Below are positions 43,120 to 52,304 of a DNA stretch of 64,000 nucleotides, piece after piece. The translations under genes and the position numbers were made by a program. The notes below the pieces were generated by a model. That model was not told the origin of the DNA, ran no database searches, and worked only from the letters and a program-made list of their open reading frames with translations. Source of the DNA: Io17-Chloro-G2 sp963663135 (GTDB lineage Bacteria; Chloroflexota; Dehalococcoidia; Lucifugimonadales; UBA3495); NCBI GenBank assembly GCA_963663135.2, contig CAXXRM010000005.1, positions 1,426,001 to 1,490,000 of the forward strand, given 5' to 3'. How positions within the stretch are numbered: position 1 is the stretch's first letter; every line of letters starts with the position of its first letter.

Positions 43120-44268
43120 ATGGACCCGAACGTGGACAATCCACTCCTCGTTATATCGTCTGACTCCCATGTTTTCGAGCCTCCTGACCTGTGGACCAAC
43201 CGCATAGACCGCAGGTTTCGAGACCGGGCGCCCCGCATGGAACGGGTGGACGGCACGGACGAGCTGATCATTGAAGACGGCCAGCACCTGGCGGGAATCG
43301 GGCTCATATCCGGAGCGGGTCTGCGGTTCGAGACACCAGAGTTGATCACTCACCAAGCCCGCTTTGAAGACGTTCACACTGGTGGATACGACCCGGAACA
43401 GCACATCAAGGACATGGAACTGGACGGCGTAGCCGGGGAGGTGCTTTACCCTTCCCAGGGACTGTTCTACTTCAAGGTCGACGATTCGGACCTGATGTCC
43501 GCTATTTTCCGGACTTACAACGACTGGCTGGCCGAATTTTGCGAAACCAACCCCGCCCGGCTTAAAGGCATCGCCATGATCAACCTGGACAACGTGGCGG
43601 AAGGGGTCCAGGAGTTAGAACGCTCGGCCCGGTTAGGGTTAGTGGGAGCGATGATTACCGAGTACCCCGCCGAGGAACGCCGCTATGATGGGGCGGAGTA
43701 CGAACCGTTTTGGGCCGCCGCTCAAGACCTGAACATGCCTCTGAGCCTGCACACCGCCACTGCCAGAAAGGGACCCAACCGGGCGGCCGGACCCACGTCG
43801 GTGCGCACCGCCAGCGGGCGGGCGAACAAGGTATTCCTGCCGGCCACGTCCTTGTGCGACATGATCTTTTCAGGGGTATTCGAGCGTTATCCCCGGCTGA
43901 ACGTGGCGGTCGTGGAGTTTGAGCTGGCCTGGGCCCCGCACCTGTTGGGAACTATGGACTACACCTACATCGAACGCCAGAAGGAAGCTTCGTACCGGTT
44001 CAAAGGGGACGTGCTGCCCAGTGACTTTTTCCACCGGAACGTTTACCTCAGCTTTCAGGAAGACGGCATCGGCATCCGCATGAGGGACGTAATAGGAGTG
44101 GACCGCCTGATGTGGGGGTCGGACTATCCCCACGCCGAATCGACCTTTCCAAAGTCCCGCGAAATCCTGGAGAGCATCCTGGAGGGTGTTCCGCAGGAAG
44201 AAAAAGCGAAGATCGTTGGGGCTACGGCGGCGCAACTCTACGGGTTCGACACCAAGAGCATCGAGTAG
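43120..44268 (+). CDS. Amidohydrolase family 2 (decarboxylase-type) metalloenzyme
   Basis: A 382-residue TIM-barrel amidohydrolase of the ACMSD/decarboxylase-like family (Amidohydro_2). The first metal motif is reduced to D15-S-H17 (ISSDSHVFEP). PLSLHTAT supplies the barrel histidine and WGSDYPHAESTFPKS the catalytic Asp with a further His. Family members hydrolyse or decarboxylate aromatic and cyclic acids, which fits the surrounding catabolic genes; substrate unknown. AAAGGAGCA supports the ATG. It is distantly similar in design to the second amidohydrolase at 47.4 kb. Confidence 0.9.
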   Translation: MDPNVDNPLLVISSDSHVFEPPDLWTNRIDRRFRDRAPRMERVDGTDELIIEDGQHLAGIGLISGAGLRFETPELITHQARFEDVHTGGYDPEQHIKDMELDGVAGEVLYPSQGLFYFKVDDSDLMSAIFRTYNDWLAEFCETNPARLKGIAMINLDNVAEGVQELERSARLGLVGAMITEYPAEERRYDGAEYEPFWAAAQDLNMPLSLHTATARKGPNRAAGPTSVRTASGRANKVFLPATSLCDMIFSGVFERYPRLNVAVVEFELAWAPHLLGTMDYTYIERQKEASYRFKGDVLPSDFFHRNVYLSFQEDGIGIRMRDVIGVDRLMWGSDYPHAESTFPKSREILESILEGVPQEEKAKIVGATAAQLYGFDTKSIE

Positions 44269-44337
44269 GTCTGACACACCTTTGGCCTATGCCGGGGTAG
44301 CTTATGGCCCGGCGGCCCGGAATTTCCAGGGTCGCCC

Positions 44338-45429
44338 CTAGCCGTTCGGCAGCACCACCGCTTTCACTTCGCGAAAGTCCGCCATTGCCTCCAACGCCTG
44401 GCTCACGCCGTCCAGGCTATAGACCCCGGAGATCAGGTTTTCAAAGGGGAATTTCTGTTGCCGCGTGGCTAAGAACGTGACTGCCTGGTAGAAGTGGCGC
44501 CCCAAAGAACCACCCACTCCGATTATCTGACGGTCCCTCAGGGCATTGGCGGACACGCTGATGTTGCCATCACCCCCGCCAATAGTTAGATAGCGCCCCC
44601 GGGCGCGGAGAATGTCCAGTCCCTCTGGAATAGCCGCCGCAGTGGCGCACTGGATGACCACGTCGGGGCCGCGGCCGTCGGTGAGTTCTAAAGCCCACTC
44701 CTTCCGCGCGGCGGCGTCGGGGTATTCATCGAGGTTGAGGGTAGCATCGGCGCCCCATTCCCTGGCAACCTGCAAGCGTACTTCCGGCGCACCGATTGCC
44801 AACACCTTTCTAGCCCCGCGGTCTCTGGCGACCGCCATAGCATAGAGCCCAACCGGGCCGCATCCCTGCACCAGGACCGCCTCGTGGCTCGCCAGGGGGC
44901 CAAGGCGTTCAAAGCCGTGCATAACCGTCCTGAGAGCGCAGGCGGCAGAAGCGGCCAATGGCGACGGCACCTCAGCCGGTACACGAATAAGGTCGCACCC
45001 TGGGGGCACGTAATGGTATTCGGCGCAGCCTCCCAGCAGGTAGGGAGCCTGGTCGCAGCGCATTCTCCCAAAGGCGTAGCTGTTGGAGCAGCCGGCAGGG
45101 TCCCCCGCCACCGTGCAATAGTAGCAGTGGCCGCAGTGCGGGTAAGTGGAGATGATTCTGTCGCCCTCACCGAGGGGTTCCCCCAACAAGTCGGTGCGGG
45201 CTCCGTTCATCTCCACAATGACTCCGGTGGTCTCGTGCCCGGGTATGTAGGGCAGACGGTCAGAGGACATCCGCCCGTGCCAGCAGTGAACGTCCGTGCC
45301 GCAGAGCGTCGCCGCGTCCACTCGCATCAGCAAGCCCGTTGGCTCCAACTCCGGAGTTTGCACACTCCAAATCTCGGCGGGTTGGTTGAAGCCCGTAACA
45401 ACTGCGGCGCGGCACTCGGTCATCGTCAT
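44338..45429 (-). CDS. Zinc-dependent medium-chain alcohol dehydrogenase
   Basis: A 363-residue MDR oxidoreductase. Catalytic zinc ligands are C43 (LCGTDVH) and the H65-E66 pair (PGHETTG); structural zinc ligands are C99, C102, C105 and C114. GCGPVG in the Rossmann domain binds NAD(P). It would oxidise an alcohol or polyol to the carbonyl, or the reverse. It faces the amidohydrolase convergently and lies just downstream of the binding-protein gene on the same strand. Confidence 0.93.
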   Translation of the reverse strand: MTMTECRAAVVTGFNQPAEIWSVQTPELEPTGLLMRVDAATLCGTDVHCWHGRMSSDRLPYIPGHETTGVIVEMNGARTDLLGEPLGEGDRIISTYPHCGHCYYCTVAGDPAGCSNSYAFGRMRCDQAPYLLGGCAEYHYVPPGCDLIRVPAEVPSPLAASAACALRTVMHGFERLGPLASHEAVLVQGCGPVGLYAMAVARDRGARKVLAIGAPEVRLQVAREWGADATLNLDEYPDAAARKEWALELTDGRGPDVVIQCATAAAIPEGLDILRARGRYLTIGGGDGNISVSANALRDRQIIGVGGSLGRHFYQAVTFLATRQQKFPFENLISGVYSLDGVSQALEAMADFREVKAVVLPNG

Positions 45430-45500
45430 TCCTTCCTTACGCTCTTAAACGCCACGCTGCCAATGGCGACCTGAAAGGATCGTTCAAGGCACAACCCTTA

Positions 45501-47351
45501 TCAATTTGCTGCCTGTTGAGGCTCAATTAGAGGAGCATCCGGGTCCCACCACACGTGTTCCCACTTGAGAGTCAACTCTCCACTCAGCGGCGTCAGCCAG
45601 TTCTGCAGCCGGTGGTCGTAAACCATTCCCATGTCCCTCCAGATAGTGGGGACCCAGTGGGTCTCCCCCTGCCGGAGAATCGCCATTATCTCTCTGAGTA
45701 TGGCCGCACGTTTGGCCGTGTCGGGCTCGGCTGCCTGGGCCTCCAGCAGCTTGGTTAGCTCGGGATCGCTCCAGTTATCCGGGTTCCCCGCCGTATTTAG
45801 GTCGTACGCGTACTGAAGATTGTCGGAGGGGTCTATGATCATCTGGATGGAGCCGCCCGCGAACGAGAGAGGATAGGTGCCTTCGATTTGGCGGGCATGG
45901 TATGCGGCGGTGTCCACCGGCTTCATGACCAAGTCTATGCCGAGGTCCCTCCTGAGCTGTTCGGTGATCACCTCCGTGGTTGATGTGCTAAGCCCGCTTT
46001 GGCCCATGTTTAGATCGGCTTGGAAGCCGTCAGCGTAGCCGGCTTCCACCAGCAGAGCCTTGGCCTCGGCTATGTCCTCGGCTTTGTTGGTCCGGTACCC
46101 GGGCTGTCCGACCAGTTCTACGTCTTCTTCTCCCAAGGCCCGAAGGGTGAAGAAGTCGCCGGGCCGGGCCCCATAACCGTATTCGTCGGTGTGATAGACG
46201 ATATCCAGAAGGTTCTGGCGGTCAATCCCCAGGTAAAACGCCCGCCTTACCCGCGGGTCATCGAAGGGCGGCTGGTTGGTCAATACGAAACCAGTCCCTC
46301 CATAAGTGGGTACGTAATCGGCCTGTAACTTGCCCTCAGCGTCCTCCAATACCTTGAAGACGTCCCGACGCCTGAATGCGCTGCTATACCCAATGGTGGC
46401 GTGAACCTGGCCAGCCAGGAAGGCAGCGTATTGCCCCGGGACCGTAGGGATAATGTTGTACTTCCACCCCTCGAAGTAGGGCCGGCCCGGCTTGAAGTAG
46501 TCAGCGTTCTTGTCATATTCAATGGAAATCCCGCGTTCGTAGCTCTTCAGGGTCCATGGGCCGGACCCCAGCAGTTTTTCCGGGCAGCAGTTGGCGTCTT
46601 CCACTGACAGCGACTCCGCCACGTGCTTGGGGTACATCTTCATCGACTCGCTCCCCAGGACCGCCAGGAAGAGCACCCCGGCAGAGGTGACCGGCATCTC
46701 CACCGTCTTGTCGTCTATAGCCTGAGCCGTCTGATGCTCATAGAATTCTCTAAGAGCCGCGGTCCTGGTCCGCTTTTCTCCCGGCTGCACTATCCGGTCC
46801 AAGCTGAAAACAATGTCCTCCCGAACCCGGTCCAAGCTGAAAACAATGTCGGCGGTCACGGGCTGGCCGTCGTGCCAATTGGCGTCCCGGAGTTTGAAGG
46901 TGTATGTCAGACCATCCGCGCTCGTCTCCCAGCTTTCCGCCAAATCCCCGATGATCTCGGTGGGTACGACAGGGTTGTACTCCACGAGTTGGTTGAACCT
47001 TGGAGAGAAAAGTCTCTGGCAACTCAGGGTGCTGCTGCACCGGTGAACGTCCACTTCGCCCGGTTTACTCCTACCTGTGACTTGAAGCACCATGTTCGCC
47101 TGCTTGCCCTGAGACACCCAGTCGGGTTGCAGGGGGAACATCATGACTTCGCCCTTCGGCGCCGGCGCGATTGTTGCCGCTATCGCCGGCTGTGTCGCCT
47201 CTACCACTACTGCGGCCGTGGGAACTGCCGTGGGATCCATCGCCGCCGGTTCGTCCGTAGCGGATCCGCCGCAGGCCAGGACGAAAACCAGGGAAAGCAA
47301 CAGGGCAACCAGCGCTATCCTCAAAAAATTACTTCGCTGCCAATGCATCAT
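45501..47351 (-). CDS. ABC transporter substrate-binding lipoprotein (SBP_bac_5, peptide/opine type)
   Basis: A 616-residue extracytoplasmic solute-binding protein of the DppA/OppA family. The signal peptide ends at a lipobox (VFVLAC, about residue 27), followed by a Thr/Ala/Pro linker. LAESWETSADGLTYTFKLRDANWHDGQPVTADIVFSLDR is the family signature region. An exact in-frame repeat of 11 residues follows it (see the DNA repeat entry). No permease or ATPase genes are adjacent, so it is an orphan that must share a transporter encoded elsewhere. Two consecutive ATGs leave the start ambiguous by one codon. Confidence 0.93.
   Translation of the reverse strand: MMHWQRSNFLRIALVALLLSLVFVLACGGSATDEPAAMDPTAVPTAAVVVEATQPAIAATIAPAPKGEVMMFPLQPDWVSQGKQANMVLQVTGRSKPGEVDVHRCSSTLSCQRLFSPRFNQLVEYNPVVPTEIIGDLAESWETSADGLTYTFKLRDANWHDGQPVTADIVFSLDRVREDIVFSLDRIVQPGEKRTRTAALREFYEHQTAQAIDDKTVEMPVTSAGVLFLAVLGSESMKMYPKHVAESLSVEDANCCPEKLLGSGPWTLKSYERGISIEYDKNADYFKPGRPYFEGWKYNIIPTVPGQYAAFLAGQVHATIGYSSAFRRRDVFKVLEDAEGKLQADYVPTYGGTGFVLTNQPPFDDPRVRRAFYLGIDRQNLLDIVYHTDEYGYGARPGDFFTLRALGEEDVELVGQPGYRTNKAEDIAEAKALLVEAGYADGFQADLNMGQSGLSTSTTEVITEQLRRDLGIDLVMKPVDTAAYHARQIEGTYPLSFAGGSIQMIIDPSDNLQYAYDLNTAGNPDNWSDPELTKLLEAQAAEPDTAKRAAILREIMAILRQGETHWVPTIWRDMGMVYDHRLQNWLTPLSGELTLKWEHVWWDPDAPLIEPQQAAN
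46794..46850 (-). repeat. 33-bp tandem duplication inside the binding-protein gene
   Basis: A 24-bp sequence occurs exactly at 46794-46817 and 46827-46850, a 33-bp period. The result is an in-frame repeat of DIVFSLDR around residues 168-187 of the substrate-binding protein. Confidence 0.9.
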
Positions 47352-47412
47352 GTCCTAACCTCCGGGCGCTTATATCGAGTTTGTGCGCTGTCCATATTTA
47401 ATGGCGTCTTGG

Positions 47413-48483
47413 TCACAGGTTGTGAAGGGCCTTGGGGTTGTCATACAGGATTTTGTCGATCACTGCCGGTTCAAGGTCTCCCTTCTGCTTCAGGTTCCTC
47501 ATGGCTTCGATCTCGCTGGAGGTGTCGGTGTGCCCGTAATCGGTGCCGATTACCAGATTGTCTTCTCCAGCATACTTCAATATCCAAGGCAGGTCGTCAC
47601 TGGTCTGGCAGGTGACGTACATCCCGTATTCTTTCATTGGGTTGTCGGGAAGTTTCTTGTTCAGGCGGCGCCTTTTAAGGTCTGCTACAACGTAAGGCAC
47701 CCACTGGGCGCCGGCCTCAACGAAGCTAAATCTTAGGTTCGGGAATACTTCAGGTATCTCGCTGGCGATAATGGCGTGACAGGAAGCTACGGTGGGTACA
47801 TTGAACCGCCAGAAAGCCGCTGCTCCGGTGCCGTTATACTGGCTCACCAGGTCGAGATTTGCAGGATTTGCATTGGCTATGTGCACGACGATGGGGACGT
47901 TCAGGCGGCTTGCCTCCTCATAGATCGGGTAGAAATATGGGTCGGTGGGAAGCCTGTTCCCTTCAATGGGCCTTATGGCCGCGCCGCAGGCGCCGTGCTC
48001 CACCGCTACCCTCAATTCCTTGATAGCCTCGTCCATGGCCATGAATGGCAGTACGGCAACCCAGAGCAGACGGCCTGCGCTTTGGTCGTAAATGTGGGTC
48101 AGCCAGCGGTTATAGCCCTTGCAGATGGCCACCTCCGACTCAGGTCGGTCGGCAATCTGCTCGATAAAGATTGTGGAGTGGAGGACTTGCATGTCTATTT
48201 CGAGCTCGTCCATGTGCTGCAAGCGGGCTTCGATGTTCTCCATGTAACGGGCAGCCCTGGACACTCCTACGATTCTGCCGGTGTCCCTGGCGGTTTGTTC
48301 TTCCAGAGCAGGGTCGGAGAGTGGGTCCCTGGCCGGCCTCCGGATTTTGCCATCACACATCCAGTAAAACTTGCCCTCCACCGGTCCCACGAGAAGCGGC
48401 CTGTACTTCATGTCAGACTGGTCCATGTAGTCCCAGGTGGTCTCGGTCTCCACAACATGGGCATCAGCATCTATGACGGGCAT
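47413..48483 (-). CDS. Amidohydrolase family 2 metalloenzyme
   Basis: A 356-residue amidohydrolase of the same broad family as the 43.1 kb enzyme. DADAHVVET at the N-terminus contains the D-x-H motif, PIVVHIANA the barrel His and VIGTDYGHTDTSSE the catalytic Asp region. GACGAAIRPIEGNRLPTDP near residue 180 is typical for the group. AAGGAGTGA precedes the ATG with good spacing. It lies 61 bp upstream of the substrate-binding protein gene, probably in one operon with it and possibly with the MDR dehydrogenase. Confidence 0.92.
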   Translation of the reverse strand: MPVIDADAHVVETETTWDYMDQSDMKYRPLLVGPVEGKFYWMCDGKIRRPARDPLSDPALEEQTARDTGRIVGVSRAARYMENIEARLQHMDELEIDMQVLHSTIFIEQIADRPESEVAICKGYNRWLTHIYDQSAGRLLWVAVLPFMAMDEAIKELRVAVEHGACGAAIRPIEGNRLPTDPYFYPIYEEASRLNVPIVVHIANANPANLDLVSQYNGTGAAAFWRFNVPTVASCHAIIASEIPEVFPNLRFSFVEAGAQWVPYVVADLKRRRLNKKLPDNPMKEYGMYVTCQTSDDLPWILKYAGEDNLVIGTDYGHTDTSSEIEAMRNLKQKGDLEPAVIDKILYDNPKALHNL

Positions 48484-49112
48484 GGCGGATCACTCCTTCA
48501 CAAAATTGACTGGTTTTCCAATTCCAAACGATCATCCCGCAATCGTATTTTCAGCACTCAAATCCCGCCGAAATGGCAGAATTCACACGAGAAAACGTCA
48601 GATTGACGACGAAATCGAGCTATAAGCTCGACCTAACAACGGGGTGAGTCGAGTCTATCCGCGCCTCCAAAATTGTCAATCAGCTATACGGGGAATCGTT
48701 GGCAGGCTTCTTGACCGCCGAAATCCGGCGCCCGGATTCAGGAAAACCATGGTCAGCGGTGAAATCGTGGACATGGTGTGGGGAAAGCATCCGTACCGTC
48801 CAACGGTCCCGAGTAGCCTTTGCCTGGGCCGCTGGAATTCATGGTTAGAACCTTCCGCGGCACCTTGTTTATCGAGGGATCCAAAAACGCCCGGCGTCGC
48901 CACGGCCCTGCTCTGCGGGTTTGATGCCGCGGTTGTTCCGGTCGGTCAAGATTACGCTTTCGAGGCAGGGGAGCCCGCCCCACCTGCGGCCGCCGGACGC
49001 TTTCGGCTTGTGCCGCCAAGTTAACAATGGTAAAACAGGTACGCGGTGAAGCTTAGGTTGGCAATGACGTTTCACCTCAATCCCGGACCCCGTAACCATT
49101 AGGAGGACAACC
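48484..49112. other. Long divergent intergenic region
   Basis: 629 bp between divergently transcribed catabolic units. Open frames on both strands lack family resemblance and good ribosome binding sites. AGGAGG at 49101-49106 belongs to the next gene. No clear -35/-10 pair was found. Confidence 0.5.
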
Positions 49113-49670
49113 GTGGCGCGAATCCCTTCACCTTCACGAGATCAAGTCCCCGACGAGTTTAAAGACGCCTACGACCAGGCCGTAGCCAGTATCGGCGGCC
49201 AAATCGGAGCCGGGCCCTGGCCGGTGGTCCTGAACAGTCCGGAGTTGGCCCTGCGCCGGATAAACCTGGCGGATTACCTGCGCAAGGAAACCACCTTTCC
49301 CAAGAAAATCCAGGAGCTTGCCATCCTGATCGCGGTTCGAGCCATGGACTGCCAGTATGCCTGGAATGCCCACGCCGCCACGGCGCGGCGCGTGGGGCTG
49401 GACGACGCCATTGTTGACGCCATTCGGGACCGGACTCCCCTGCCGGCTATGGCTCCAGAAGAAGAGGCGTTGGTCAACTACGGCACCGAGTTCTACACCA
49501 CCCACAAGGTGAGCCAGGACACATTTCAGAAAGCATTGGACCAGTTTGGGGCGCAACAGTTGGTGGAATTGACCTCGTTGATGGGCCATTACGCCCAAAC
49601 TTCGTTCATTTTGAACGCTTTCGAGGTTGCCCTGCCGGATCAGCTAACCGAGTCGTTGCTGCCGGTCTAG
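49113..49670 (+). CDS. Carboxymuconolactone decarboxylase family protein, copy 1
   Basis: A 185-residue AhpD-like/CMD fold protein. E68, C80 and H87 (QELAIL...DCQYAWNAHA) match the proton-relay residues of the family, but only one Cys is present, unlike the CxxC of AhpD peroxidase partners. Such single-Cys proteins include gamma-carboxymuconolactone decarboxylases and many uncharacterised ones. GTG start with AGGAGG at 49101-49106. The next gene is a same-length paralogue with the active residues at identical positions. Confidence 0.9.
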   Translation: MARIPSPSRDQVPDEFKDAYDQAVASIGGQIGAGPWPVVLNSPELALRRINLADYLRKETTFPKKIQELAILIAVRAMDCQYAWNAHAATARRVGLDDAIVDAIRDRTPLPAMAPEEEALVNYGTEFYTTHKVSQDTFQKALDQFGAQQLVELTSLMGHYAQTSFILNAFEVALPDQLTESLLPV

Positions 49671-49755
49671 TCCCGCGTCGTCGTCCGGAAACGGTCCGGC
49701 ACGACCAAATGGCTATCGTTTCGAATGCTTGCAATAGCGGCACAGGAGGCTAAAC

Positions 49756-50313
49756 ATGGCACGTGTTCCATTCGTTTCCCGCGACATGGTCCCGGAAGAG
49801 TTCAGAGGGGCCTTTGACGAAGTGACCTCCGAGACCGGGGGCTCCATCACCAACGGACCAGGGTCAATAACGCTCAACTCGCCGGAATTCGCCCGGCTCA
49901 GGGCTCCCGTCACCGAATATCTACGGTACCGGACCACCTTTCCCAAGCTAATCCAAGAACTGGCAATCTTGGTTACGGCCCGCGCCATGGACTGCCAGTA
50001 CATCTGGAACGCCCATGCGCCGGCAGGACGCCAAGCGGGTCTCAGCGATGCCCTGGTGGACGCCATCCGGGATAACGGGGCGTTGCCTAATGTTGGCCCC
50101 GATGAGTCGGCGGTAATCGGGTTTGGCCGAGAGTTTTTCTCCGGCCACAAGGTGGACCAAGCCACCTTCCAGACCGCCCTGGACCAATTCGGAGCCCAGC
50201 ATCTGGTGGAGCTAACTGCCCTGATGGGGCATTACTCCCAAACAGCTTTTTTCCTGAACGCTTTTGAAGTGACACTGCCGGAGGAGCGCACCGAACCCGT
50301 CCTACCGGTTTAG
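49756..50313 (+). CDS. Carboxymuconolactone decarboxylase family protein, copy 2
   Basis: A 185-residue paralogue of the preceding gene, aligned end to end without gaps; E68, C80 and H87 are conserved, as is the C-terminal FNAFEV-type segment. The two may form a hetero-oligomer, since CMD proteins are oligomeric. CACAGGAGGC precedes the ATG. The pair is followed 255 bp later by a ThDP enzyme on the same strand. Confidence 0.9.
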   Translation: MARVPFVSRDMVPEEFRGAFDEVTSETGGSITNGPGSITLNSPEFARLRAPVTEYLRYRTTFPKLIQELAILVTARAMDCQYIWNAHAPAGRQAGLSDALVDAIRDNGALPNVGPDESAVIGFGREFFSGHKVDQATFQTALDQFGAQHLVELTALMGHYSQTAFFLNAFEVTLPEERTEPVLPV

Positions 50314-50568
50314 AGTGTCTCTCGGGGTAGACGCCGTCATTCCCGGAGGAATGGCAATCCTCGCGGATTTGTTGATAGCCGGGACATCCGGTTATGCGGG
50401 CCTTGTTTCCCGATCCGCCCCGAGCAGGCAACTCACTAGCCGCCCGATGTACCGGATTCGGGATACCGGATCTCGGGCGGCGATAATTCCCGCCGGTCGC
50501 GTACCGACCAGGCATAGGCCAAGCCCCGCGGCATAGCTTCGCGGGCATAGTTTCTTTGGAGGGATGAC

Positions 50569-52215
50569 ATGCTGGGCAACACGGCCATCGCCAATATTCT
50601 AAAAATGGAAGGTGTCGAGTACCTTTTCTGTTACCCGGCCAACCCCCTGATTGAGGAAGCGGCCATCGCCGGGATCAAACCCATTATGTCCCGCACCGAA
50701 CGGACCACCGTGAACATGGCCGACGGTTACTCCCGCATCACCAACGGGCGGCGTACCGGCGTGGTGGTCACTCAATCGGGTCCCGGTATAGAAAACGCGT
50801 TCGCCGGAATAGCCCACGCCTATGCCGAGTCAACGTCCATCCTGGTGCTCCCCGGAGGTACCGCCCGGAACCGCCTGGGGCAATCGCCGGATTTCGACGC
50901 GGTCAGCGCATATAGCGGGGTTACCAAGTGGGCCGCCCAGGTCAACCAGGCCGACCGCATTCCCGAGATGTTGCGCCGGGCCTATACGACCCTGCGGTCC
51001 GGCCGGGCGGGCCCGGTGATGGTCCAAGTGCCCGCGGACGTGGCGCAGGAGGAAATCAGTGAAGAGGCGTTTGATTACCGGCCCGTGAAAGGGTATCGCA
51101 GCGCGGGGGACCCCGAGGACGTGGCTGCCTCCGTCCGGGCGTTGCTGGCCGCCAAAAACCCGGTGATCTATGCCGGCCAGGGGGTACTATGGGCGGAGGC
51201 CACCGATGAGTTGAAAGAATTGGCCGAATTGGTAAACACGCCAGTCTTTACCACGAATACCGGCAAGAGCGCCTTCCCGGAAAACCACCCGCTAGCCCTG
51301 GGGACCGGCGCCGGCACGTTGACCAAAATGGTGCGGCACTTTCTGGACCGTTCAGACCTGGTATTCGGCATAGGCACCAGCTTCACCACCAACCTGGCCT
51401 CGGTGGCGGTGCCCCCTGGTAAAACTTTGGTCCAATGCACCGTAGACCACCGGGACCTGAACAAGGAACAACAATTGCATCATGCCGTGATCGGCGACGC
51501 CAAGCTGGTAATCCAGCAGCTCATAGATGAAGTGAAGAAACAGGCGGGCCCTGACGGCAAGAGGGGCGACGGCTCGGTGGAAGCGGAGGTGAAACGGGTC
51601 AAGGACGAGTGGTTGGAGGAGTGGATGCCCCTTCTCACCTCGGATGAAGTTCCGATCAACCCCTACCGGGTGATCTGGGACATGATGCATACCGTTGACC
51701 GCACGCAGACCATCGTAACCCACGACTCGGGACATCCCAGGGACCAGACCATACCGTTTTACGAAGCCATCGTCCCACGGGGATACCTGGGATGGGGCAA
51801 TTCGTCCCAGTTGGGCTACGGCTTGGGACTGGCCATGGGCGCCAAATTGGGAGCTCCCGACAAGATGGTAGTGAACATTATGGGTGACGCCGCCATCGGC
51901 ATGTCCGGCATGGACATCGAGACGGCGGTGCGCCATCAAATACCGATATTAACGCTGGTGCTGAACAATCACGTTTTGAGCGGGTACGCCAGGAATTATC
52001 CCGTGGCCACGGAGCGTTTTGGCTTTACCAACCTTTACGGGGAGTACGCCAACCTGGCCCAGGCCCTGGGCGCGTACGGCGAGCGCATCGAGGATCCCGG
52101 CGACATAATCCCCGCTATCGGCAGGGCACGGGAAGTTATGGCCACCGGCCGGCCGGCACTGCTGGAGTTCATGACCAAAGAGGAGAATACTCTCGCCAGG
52201 TATCCAGCCCGCTAA
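50569..52215 (+). CDS. Thiamine diphosphate-dependent enzyme (acetolactate synthase/decarboxylase-like)
   Basis: A 548-residue ThDP enzyme with the three-domain arrangement of the POX/AHAS family. E44 (RTERTTVNMADGYSR) is the cofactor-activating Glu. G439-D440 and N466-N467 form the GDx...NN metal/diphosphate motif (GDAAIGMSGMD to LVLNN). The central domain has NPVIYAGQGVLWAEA. Candidates include benzoylformate decarboxylase-, oxalyl-CoA- or sulfopyruvate-type activity; I cannot choose. It lies in a plus-strand run with CMD paralogues, a crotonase and a hydrolase. GGAGGGATG supports the ATG start. Confidence 0.92.
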   Translation: MLGNTAIANILKMEGVEYLFCYPANPLIEEAAIAGIKPIMSRTERTTVNMADGYSRITNGRRTGVVVTQSGPGIENAFAGIAHAYAESTSILVLPGGTARNRLGQSPDFDAVSAYSGVTKWAAQVNQADRIPEMLRRAYTTLRSGRAGPVMVQVPADVAQEEISEEAFDYRPVKGYRSAGDPEDVAASVRALLAAKNPVIYAGQGVLWAEATDELKELAELVNTPVFTTNTGKSAFPENHPLALGTGAGTLTKMVRHFLDRSDLVFGIGTSFTTNLASVAVPPGKTLVQCTVDHRDLNKEQQLHHAVIGDAKLVIQQLIDEVKKQAGPDGKRGDGSVEAEVKRVKDEWLEEWMPLLTSDEVPINPYRVIWDMMHTVDRTQTIVTHDSGHPRDQTIPFYEAIVPRGYLGWGNSSQLGYGLGLAMGAKLGAPDKMVVNIMGDAAIGMSGMDIETAVRHQIPILTLVLNNHVLSGYARNYPVATERFGFTNLYGEYANLAQALGAYGERIEDPGDIIPAIGRAREVMATGRPALLEFMTKEENTLARYPAR

Positions 52216-52304
52216 GCCGTGACCTTCCCTGGCGCCTGCCCACCGTAAGCAGGCAGTGACGCGGGAGCAAGGTCCAATAGTTAGCCGGAGGTCCAGAAGA
52301 GCTG

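Noticed and set aside
48644..49024. 126-codon open frame in the divergent gap
   Set aside because: No family resemblance, no good ribosome binding site, and a similar-length frame exists on the opposite strand, so it looks like chance in GC-rich DNA.
52233..52256. Weak GCCTGC/GCAGGC hairpin after the ThDP gene
   Set aside because: Only six base pairs with a nine-base loop and no U-tract, too weak to call a terminator.
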